From assembly GCA_022793065.1 (NCBI GenBank), contig JAAWCE010000095.1, positions 1 to 60,604 on the forward strand: a stretch of 60,604 nt of DNA. The letters run 5' to 3'. This stretch comes from Lachnospiraceae bacterium. GTDB taxonomy: Bacteria > Bacillota > Clostridia > Lachnospirales > Lachnospiraceae. The position numbers were made by a program, and so were the translations under genes. Shown here one piece after another: positions 55,165 to 60,604 of this stretch. The notes below the pieces were generated by a model that saw only the letters and a program-made list of their open reading frames with translations, was not told the origin of the DNA and made no database searches. The first letter of the stretch is position 1. Each line of letters opens with the position of its first letter.

Positions 55165-56691
55165 ATGAATCAAAAACTCAAAGAGAAGATATTAGAATCT
55201 CTTTCCGCCGTATTGCCTATAACGGGAATCGTGCTGCTGCTGAGTATCTTGTTGGTACCTATTGATTTGGGCGCAATGGTTATGTTTATCGTGGGTGCGG
55301 TAATGTTGGTGGTTGGTATGGGATTTTTCCAGCTTGGCGCGGAGATGGCAATGACGCCTTTGGGAGAAGGCATCGGTGTTCAGATCTCTAAGACAAGGAA
55401 TATATTTTTGGTGTTTCTGATTGGTTTTTTTATGGGGTTGATTATAACGCTTTCGGAGCCGGATTTACAGGTGTTGGCGCAACAGGTTCCGTCCATAGAA
55501 AATTTTACGTTGATTTTCACCGTGGCAGTGGGAGTGGGCATATTTCTGGCGTTGGCAATCTTGCGAATTGTATTTCAAATTAATCTGTCAACCATTCTGA
55601 TTGTGTTATATATGATATTGATTGGGCTGTCGTTTGCGGTGCCGAAGGATTTTCTTGCGGTTGCCTTTGACTCCGGCGGTGTGACCACAGGACCTATGAC
55701 AGTGCCGTTTATTATGGCAATGGGTGTGGGTTTGGCTTCCGTGCGCGGAGATCAGAATGCTTCCAGCGATAGTTTTGGTCTGGTGGCGCTTTCCAGTGTG
55801 GGGCCGGTTTTGGCGGTGCTGATTTTGGGGCTTTTTTTTCGGCCCACGGAAACTGCCTATACAGCGTCGGCTGTTGCGGATGTAAAGACCACGCGGGATG
55901 TTATCATGGAATTTTTAATGAGTATGCCTCCATATGTGAGGGAAGTGTTGATTTCACTTTTGCCCGTTGCGGCGGTGTTTGTATTGTTCCAGGTATTCAG
56001 CCGTCGATATAAGCGCAGACAGGTGACTCGTGTTTCCATTGGCTTTCTGTATACATATATAGGATTGGTGTTATTTCTCTGTGGGGTCAATGTGGGATTT
56101 GCTCCGGTGGGTTCTTCTCTGGGAAGCGATATTGGGGCGGAAAGCTGGCGCTGGCTCCTGGTGCCCATCGGTATGCTGATTGGCTATTATATTGTAAAGG
56201 CGGAGCCGGCGATTCAGGTCTTAAATCATCAGGTTGAGAGTGTAACCAATGGGGCCGTGTCCGCCAGGTCCATGAACCGCTGTCTTTCTGTGGGCGTTTC
56301 TGTCAGCGTGGGGCTGGCAATGCTGCGTGTTCTGACGGGGCTGCCTATATATTGGATTATTATACCGGGCTATGTCATAGCGTTAGTTCTTTCAAGGCTT
56401 GTGCCCAAGATGTTCGTAGGTATTGCCTTTGACTCTGGCGGCGTGGCCAGCGGCCCCATGACCACTACCTTTTTGCTGCCGCTCAGTATAGGGGCGTGCA
56501 ACGCGGTGGGAGGCAATTTAATGGCAAACGCTTTTGGCGTGGTTGCATTGGTTGCGTTGACGCCTTTGATTGCGGTTCAGATTATGGGAATGTTGTATCA
56601 ATATAAGCTGAAGGCAGCAGGCGGAATTACCGTTCAGGAAACGGGTGTTCTGGATGCTATGGATGAAATCATCGAATTTGAGGAGGGTTGA
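55165..56691 (+). CDS. DUF1538 family membrane transporter-like protein
   Basis: A 508-residue protein with about 12-14 membrane helices in two homologous halves. Each half ends with the same family signature: AFDSGGVTTGPMTVPFIMAM and AFDSGGVASGPMTTTFLLPL, followed by GLASVRG and ACNAVGG. The inverted or tandem duplicate with Gly/Ser/Asp-rich re-entrant segments suggests an ion-coupled transporter. Substrate not established. The start at 55165 follows GAAGGTG. Four bases separate it from a tandem PII-like gene, so its activity is probably controlled by that protein. Confidence 0.85.
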   Translation: MNQKLKEKILESLSAVLPITGIVLLLSILLVPIDLGAMVMFIVGAVMLVVGMGFFQLGAEMAMTPLGEGIGVQISKTRNIFLVFLIGFFMGLIITLSEPDLQVLAQQVPSIENFTLIFTVAVGVGIFLALAILRIVFQINLSTILIVLYMILIGLSFAVPKDFLAVAFDSGGVTTGPMTVPFIMAMGVGLASVRGDQNASSDSFGLVALSSVGPVLAVLILGLFFRPTETAYTASAVADVKTTRDVIMEFLMSMPPYVREVLISLLPVAAVFVLFQVFSRRYKRRQVTRVSIGFLYTYIGLVLFLCGVNVGFAPVGSSLGSDIGAESWRWLLVPIGMLIGYYIVKAEPAIQVLNHQVESVTNGAVSARSMNRCLSVGVSVSVGLAMLRVLTGLPIYWIIIPGYVIALVLSRLVPKMFVGIAFDSGGVASGPMTTTFLLPLSIGACNAVGGNLMANAFGVVALVALTPLIAVQIMGMLYQYKLKAAGGITVQETGVLDAMDEIIEFEEG

Positions 56692-56695
56692 CGGG

Positions 56696-57388
56696 ATGAC
56701 AGGCAGTAAAAAGCCGGCTTTTAGAATGTTGCTTCTCATTGCCACGCCGAAATTAGTCAACAAGGGTGTGGAGTTATTTAAGGAAGGGGACGTCCCTATT
56801 CAGCATGTTTTTCATGCCCAGGGCACCGCATCCAGCGAGATTATGGATATGCTGGGGCTTGGAGGGGTGGAAAAAAATGTCCTTATGAGTATGATGCCAA
56901 AACCGTTTGCAGATAAGATGCTGAAAAGTCTGCAGAAAAAACTGCACCTTGGTATGCCCAACAGCGGGATTGCGTTTACGATCCCTATGTCTAGTGGAAG
57001 CGCCCAGATGGTGAAAATGATAGAGGCGCTGCAGACAGGGGAGGAACAGAAACTTTCGGAAAGGGATGAGACTGAAATGGCAGAAAGCGAATTTAGTATG
57101 ATTATGGCGATTGTAAATCAGGGGTTCAGCGAAGAGGTTATGGACGCCGCAAAACCAGTGGGAGCCACCGGGGGAACCGTATTCCATAGCAGGCGTGTGG
57201 GAAATGAGGAAAAACTGAAATTCTGGGGAATCAGTGTTCAGCCGGAGCGGGAAGTTGTTTTGATTCTTGCAAAAAAAGAGGATAAGCTGAATATTATGCA
57301 GGCCATTGGCAGGAAATGCGGTGTCAACAGCAAGGCGCAGGGGATTGTATTGTCCCTTCCTGTGGATGGTACGGCCGGAATGGATTGA
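56696..57388 (+). CDS. Tandem PII-like signalling protein
   Basis: A 230-residue soluble protein with two PII-like ferredoxin-fold repeats. First: MLLLIATPKLVNKGVELFKEG, GTASSEIMDMLGLGG and AFTIPMSSG. Second: FSMIMAIVNQGFSEEVMDAAKP, GATGGTVFHSRRV and VVLILAKKEDKLNIMQAIG. Each contains the strand-turn-helix of GlnB proteins with a T-loop region; the canonical uridylylated Tyr is not evident. Single-chain doubled PII proteins next to DUF1538 genes suggest gating of the transporter by adenine nucleotides or another metabolite. Starts after GAGGG. Confidence 0.85.
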   Translation: MTGSKKPAFRMLLLIATPKLVNKGVELFKEGDVPIQHVFHAQGTASSEIMDMLGLGGVEKNVLMSMMPKPFADKMLKSLQKKLHLGMPNSGIAFTIPMSSGSAQMVKMIEALQTGEEQKLSERDETEMAESEFSMIMAIVNQGFSEEVMDAAKPVGATGGTVFHSRRVGNEEKLKFWGISVQPEREVVLILAKKEDKLNIMQAIGRKCGVNSKAQGIVLSLPVDGTAGMD

Positions 57389-57420
57389 CAGGCAAAATCA
57401 GATAGAAGAGGGTGGATAAG

Positions 57421-59409
57421 GTGAGAGGAAAGTATCTTTACAGACATAAATTTACCCTGTGGGCCATTGTTATGAGTATGCTGGTATGGAATCTGGCGGG
57501 ATGCGGACAAAGTCCCAATGACTTTACTGTATCAAAAGAGGCGGGAGAAGAGCAGGGAACGGCAGATTCCGCGGGAAGCTTGTGGGAGCAGAAGGAAGGA
57601 GACGCCGTCCATAGTGCATCTTTGGCTCAGACTGACGCAAATGGGTTATCAGAGAAGGATGGGAAGCAGTCCCAAGGAGTAGGCACAGGAAAAGAACCCG
57701 AAGAAGGAGCATCAGGAACGGCATCTTTTGGAGGAGGTGTTGGCGCAGAGCAGGGAACGGCATCCATGGCAGGAACCGCCGGAGAAGGAACCAGACCTTA
57801 TGGGGGGAATGCCAGTGCCGGAACAGGAACAAAACCGTCTGCAGGAACCGCCGGCACAACCCAAGGAGTGAAATCACCGGAAGGAGCTGTGGGAACAAGT
57901 CAGGGAACAAAAAGGAATGACGCAAATGTTGTAACGGCTCAGGGAGCATTGGCTGTGGATGGCGCCCAACTTGTAGATGCTTCCGGCAATCCGGTACAGT
58001 TAAGAGGCATTAGCACCCATGGATTATCCTGGTATCCGGATTATGTCAATTTGGAATGTTTCCGACAGTTGAAGGAGGAATGGGGAGCCAATGTGATTCG
58101 GCTTGCCATGTATACTGCCGAGAACGGAGGGTATTGTACCGGCGGTGATCAGGAAAGTCTGAAAGAATTGGTGAAATCCGGTGTGGAATATGCGGTGGAA
58201 ACCGGCCTGTATGTGATTATTGACTGGCATATATTGTCCGACGGAAATCCGAAGACATACCTTGCACAGGCAAAGGAATTTTTCGCAGAGATGTCGGAGT
58301 TATATAAGGATTATACCAATGTATTATATGAAATATGCAATGAACCTAACGGAGGTACTTCCTGGAGTGATGTGAAGCAATATGCGGAAGAGGTAATAGA
58401 AGTAATCAGAGAGAACGATGAGGATGGAATCATTCTGGTGGGAACGCCCAATTGGAGCCAATATGTGGATCAGGCAGCGGCGGACCCTATTGAAGGCTAC
58501 GATAACATCATGTATACATTACACTATTATGCGGCCACACATACGGATTCTCTGCGTAATACCATGGTGAAGGCAGTGGAAGGAGGGCTTCCGGTGTTTG
58601 TGTCGGAATACGGTATCTGCGACGCCAGCGGAAATGGCGCCATTGACAAAGTTCAGGCCAATCAATGGGTGGAAACATTGGACCAATTAAAGATAAGTTA
58701 TGTGGCATGGAATTTGTCTAATAAGGCGGAGACATCAGCACTATTTAAGAGTAGCTGCAGTAAAGTCAACGGGTTTACGACAGATGATTTAAGTGAATCC
58801 GGAAAGTGGCTTTATGAGGTGTTAAGTTCCGGAGACGCCAAAACTTCGTCTGCAGAAAATGGAAGTACTCAGGGAAATGACAGTGGAGACCAGAATAATA
58901 CGTCAGACAGCGGACAGGGAAACGCGGCTGAAAACCAGGGGAACACACCAGGAAACCAGCAGGAAAGTCAGGGAAATACCTCTGGAGCCGCGCAAGAGAA
59001 TCAGAGTAATATGCCAGGGGGCGGACAGGGAAATGTGCCTGGCAGTCAGGAACCGGACAGTATTCAGAGTGACGGAGGCAATACGTCAGCGGGGGCAAAC
59101 GGCCTGGATATTTCTGCGGAGGTGATAAATTCCTGGGGCCAGGGAAACGACACATATTATCAATATACTCTGACGCTTGCCAATCAGACAGGAACAGAGA
59201 GGAACGGCTGGAAAATCAGTATTGTATTCAGCGATACCATAGCCCTGAACGGGGGATGGAATGGAAACTATCAGGTGGACGGCAATGTTCTGACCATTTC
59301 GTCAATGGATTATAACGGTGTAATTGCAGTGGAAGGAAGTTTGGAGAATATCGGATTTATATTGCAAAGTGTAGAAAATTTGACGGTCCTTGAGGCATAT
59401 GAGCAATAA
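57421..59409 (+). CDS. GH5 endoglucanase lipoprotein with CBM2-like module
   Basis: A 662-residue secreted cellulase. Signal peptide with lipobox NLAGC (Cys of LAGC). A Gly/Thr/Ala/Gln-rich linker runs to about residue 175. The GH5 barrel (about 180-455) begins VDGAQLVDASGNPVQLRG, with acid/base Glu308 in EICNEPNGG and nucleophile Glu396 in VFVSEYG. A second linker (about 460-555) is rich in QGN repeats. The C-terminal region (about 560-660, INSWGQGNDTYYQYTLTLAN) resembles a CBM2-type cellulose-binding module. The start is GTG at 57421, 9 bases after AGAGGG; the GTG at 57412 abuts that site. Confidence 0.9.
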   Translation: MRGKYLYRHKFTLWAIVMSMLVWNLAGCGQSPNDFTVSKEAGEEQGTADSAGSLWEQKEGDAVHSASLAQTDANGLSEKDGKQSQGVGTGKEPEEGASGTASFGGGVGAEQGTASMAGTAGEGTRPYGGNASAGTGTKPSAGTAGTTQGVKSPEGAVGTSQGTKRNDANVVTAQGALAVDGAQLVDASGNPVQLRGISTHGLSWYPDYVNLECFRQLKEEWGANVIRLAMYTAENGGYCTGGDQESLKELVKSGVEYAVETGLYVIIDWHILSDGNPKTYLAQAKEFFAEMSELYKDYTNVLYEICNEPNGGTSWSDVKQYAEEVIEVIRENDEDGIILVGTPNWSQYVDQAAADPIEGYDNIMYTLHYYAATHTDSLRNTMVKAVEGGLPVFVSEYGICDASGNGAIDKVQANQWVETLDQLKISYVAWNLSNKAETSALFKSSCSKVNGFTTDDLSESGKWLYEVLSSGDAKTSSAENGSTQGNDSGDQNNTSDSGQGNAAENQGNTPGNQQESQGNTSGAAQENQSNMPGGGQGNVPGSQEPDSIQSDGGNTSAGANGLDISAEVINSWGQGNDTYYQYTLTLANQTGTERNGWKISIVFSDTIALNGGWNGNYQVDGNVLTISSMDYNGVIAVEGSLENIGFILQSVENLTVLEAYEQ

Positions 59410-59439
59410 AAGGGGATCAAACCCAAAAGGAGAAGTAAT

Positions 59440-59808
59440 GTGGGCAGATGTATTTTAGTGGTGGATGACGAGGAAGTCAATCTGACAATGACAGAATATA
59501 TTTTGAGGACACACTCTTATGAGGTAGTGACCGCATGTTCCGGCGCCCAGGGATTGGATAAGCTTAGAACCAGAATGATTGACCTGGTACTTTTGGACAT
59601 TGAGATGCCCATAATGAATGGGATCAGAATGTTTGAGTTTATAAAAAAGGAACATGCAAATATGCCGGTTATTTTTCTCACAGCATCAGGTTATAGAAGT
59701 GATGTTCTGACCGTTATGAAAATGGGAGCGGCCGGATATGTGAGAAAACCTTTTGAGCCTAAAGATTTGGTGGAGAGGATAGCTCAAGTTTTGGAAAGAA
59801 AAGAGTAG
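59440..59808 (+). CDS. Stand-alone response regulator receiver (CheY-like)
   Basis: A 122-residue single receiver: ILVVDDEEVN (acidic pocket), phospho-acceptor Asp in LVLLDIEMPIMNG, Thr/Ser in IFLTASG, and Lys in YVRKPFEP. No output domain. The start is GTG at 59440 after AAGGAG; the ATG at 59438 is in a closed frame. It is the last gene of the DUF1538-PII-cellulase run, 30 bases after the cellulase stop. The partner kinase is elsewhere. Confidence 0.92.
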   Translation: MGRCILVVDDEEVNLTMTEYILRTHSYEVVTACSGAQGLDKLRTRMIDLVLLDIEMPIMNGIRMFEFIKKEHANMPVIFLTASGYRSDVLTVMKMGAAGYVRKPFEPKDLVERIAQVLERKE

Positions 59809-59851
59809 TGTCTGTGGGGTGTTATGATAAGAATATTGGTATTGCTGTTTG

Positions 59852-59881
59852 GAGCGGAAAATATAGTTATATTTTTCGCTC
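59852..59881 (+). terminator. Terminator of the DUF1538-cellulase-receiver run
   Basis: GAGCGGAAAATATA (59852-59865) pairs with TATATTTTTCGCTC (59868-59881) with one G-T pair, a 14-bp stem. Confidence 0.75.
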
Positions 59882-59917
59882 TATTTTCATGCTGACAAAA
59901 AATTTCTAAAATGGGTA

Positions 59918-59946
59918 TTGACATATATCTGATTATGCTGTATATA
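59918..59946 (+). promoter_or_regulatory. Promoter of the GntR gene
   Basis: TTGACA (59918-59923), 17 bases, TATATA (59941-59946). The partly repeated TATATAACATATA at the -10 and start site may be an autoregulatory site. Confidence 0.7.
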
Positions 59947-59977
59947 TAACATATAAACAGTTAAAGGCGGTGATGCT

Positions 59978-60355
59978 TTGAAATTATTGCAGAATTCAGG
60001 TGTACCCATTTATCAGCAGATTGCCCAACAGTTGAAGGCAGATATTTTGGCAGGCAAGCTGAAAGAGGGGGAATATCTTCCATCCATTCGCGGATTGGCA
60101 AAAGATTTGAAAATCAGCGTTATTACTACAATGAAGGCATATGAGCAACTGGAAGCGGAAGGGCTTGTGACTGCCGCGCCGGGAAAAGGCTTTTATGTAA
60201 ATGCTCAAGACAGCGAAATGTTAATGGAGCAGCACTTACGTAAGGTGGAAGAATCTCTCATGGGCGCCATACAGGCAGCGGAAATTGCCGGAATGTCAGA
60301 TAATGAGTTGTTGGAAACGCTGCAAACGCTGCTGCGCATGAAGGATGGGGTATAA
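59978..60355 (+). CDS. GntR-family regulator (YtrA type)
   Basis: A 125-residue protein. The winged helix spans about residues 10-78: VPIYQQIAQQLKADILAGKLKEG, LPSIRGLAKDLKISVITTMKAYEQLEAEGLV and GKGFYV. The short C-terminal helical tail instead of an effector domain defines the YtrA subfamily, whose members usually repress an ABC exporter encoded just downstream. That operon would lie beyond the window. The start is TTG at 59978, after GGCGGTGAT. Structured repeats follow. Confidence 0.9.
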   Translation: MKLLQNSGVPIYQQIAQQLKADILAGKLKEGEYLPSIRGLAKDLKISVITTMKAYEQLEAEGLVTAAPGKGFYVNAQDSEMLMEQHLRKVEESLMGAIQAAEIAGMSDNELLETLQTLLRMKDGV

Positions 60356-60383
60356 GGTTATACTTTGGAAATAATGAGGCTTT

Positions 60384-60442
60384 GGAAGTTTTTAATGAAA
60401 ATTTCCTTCCCCTAAAGGGGCGCTGCAGTGCAGAGACGGAAC
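60384..60442 (+). repeat. Structured repeat, partial copy C
   Basis: The inner stem GGAAGTTTT (60384-60392) pairs with AAAATTTCC (60398-60406) with one G-T pair. The right arm to GAGACGGAAC (60442) is nearly identical to that of copy B. The outer left arm is missing or degenerate. Confidence 0.65.
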
Positions 60443-60443
60443 A

Positions 60444-60463
60444 AGTTCCCACAAGCGGGAACT
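60444..60463 (+). repeat. Short perfect hairpin between repeat copies
   Basis: AGTTCCC (60444-60450), loop, GGGAACT (60457-60463), between copies C and B. No T tract follows. Confidence 0.5.
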
Positions 60464-60507
60464 ATAAATAGACCAGCAAAGAAATGTCAAGAGAAAATAA
60501 AAAAACA

Positions 60508-60604
60508 GTCTCGGAACGAAGGCGCCCGGAAGGAAATTTAAGCTGCGTACTATGCAGATGAAATTTCCTTCCCCTAAAGGGGCGCTGTAGTGCAGAGACG
60601 GAAC
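60508..60604 (+). repeat. Structured hairpin repeat, copy B
   Basis: GTCTC (60508-60512) pairs with GAGAC (60595-60599), GCGCCC (60522-60527) with GGGCGC (60580-60585), GGAAGGAAATTT (60528-60539) with AAATTTCCTTCC (60561-60572). Compared with copy A the outer and middle stems differ at both partner positions, keeping pairing. The right arm can alternatively form CCCC-TAAA-GGGG (60571-60582). The element may continue past the window. Confidence 0.8.

Noticed and set aside
57421..59409. Cellulosome dockerin or S-layer domain in the GH5 protein
   Set aside because: No duplicated calcium-binding dockerin motif or SLH repeats are visible; the tail fits a CBM2-like module and the N terminus a lipobox.
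60378..60604. CRISPR-like array at the window end
   Set aside because: The repeats are long hairpins of unequal length with no regular short direct repeats or spacers, and one copy lies 38 kb away.

Overview
The window looks like chromosome of a Gram-positive anaerobe of the Clostridia, most likely Lachnospiraceae. This is inferred from strong GGAGG-type ribosome binding sites, frequent TTG/GTG starts, TTGACA/TATAAT promoters, Firmicutes-type protein families (LytTR/GHKL, PadR/HAAS, YtrA-like GntR, MsmK-like ATPase, DUF1538 with PII) and lipoprotein solute-binding proteins. No rRNA, tRNA, CRISPR array, intact insertion sequence or prophage was recognised.

Layout. (1) 1-3.7 kb is a decayed accessory patch: a truncated mobile-element sigma factor, a 30-residue holin-like toxin ORF, a frameshifted ABC-2 type permease, an intact LytTR response regulator whose histidine kinase has lost its middle, and a coiled-coil protein. 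(2) 3.7-9.2 kb: a TetR regulator and 7-TM protein sharing a palindromic operator, a CoA-disulfide-reductase-like flavoprotein fused to rhodanese, an Rrf2 regulator, a cupin and an alpha/beta hydrolase. (3) 9.2-12.7 kb: a hemerythrin/response-regulator fusion and a methyl-accepting chemotaxis protein. (4) 13.1-18.7 kb: a complete sugar-type ABC operon (ATPase, two permeases, an unusual membrane-anchored binding protein) and a small lipoprotein. (5) 18.9-26.6 kb: DUF2971, small membrane proteins, a nuclease-like protein, PadR/HAAS pair, a UvrD-like helicase and a ferritin-like protein. (6) 26.6-40.9 kb: a maltodextrin locus: LacI regulator divergent from binding protein, two permeases, pullulanase, 4-alpha-glucanotransferase, debranching enzyme, HAD phosphatase and GH31 alpha-glucosidase. 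(7) 41-48.5 kb: TetR plus MFS pump, an OLD-like ATPase/TOPRIM protein, a DUF2262 protein and an EAL phosphodiesterase. (8) 48.5-54.9 kb, minus strand: a four-gene run of zinc-ribbon pseudokinase, VWA protein, divergent adenylosuccinate-synthetase homologue and MATE exporter, then ankyrin and GNAT genes. (9) 55-60.6 kb: DUF1538 transporter, tandem PII-like protein, a GH5 endoglucanase lipoprotein and a stand-alone receiver, then a GntR regulator.

How it works together. The maltodextrin genes form a coherent pathway: extracellular binding and import of malto-oligosaccharides, debranching, disproportionation and hydrolysis to glucose, apparently under a LacI-family repressor with CGAAACTT-type sites. 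The mal import genes lack their own ATPase; the MsmK-like ATPase at 13.1 kb is a candidate partner.

The most unusual features are a structured repeat at 22.6 and 60.4-60.6 kb whose copies show compensatory base-pair changes, the pseudokinase/VWA/PurA-like/MATE module, and the DUF1538-PII pair transcribed ahead of a cellulase and a receiver protein. All functions are inferred from reading the sequence; no database search was run.
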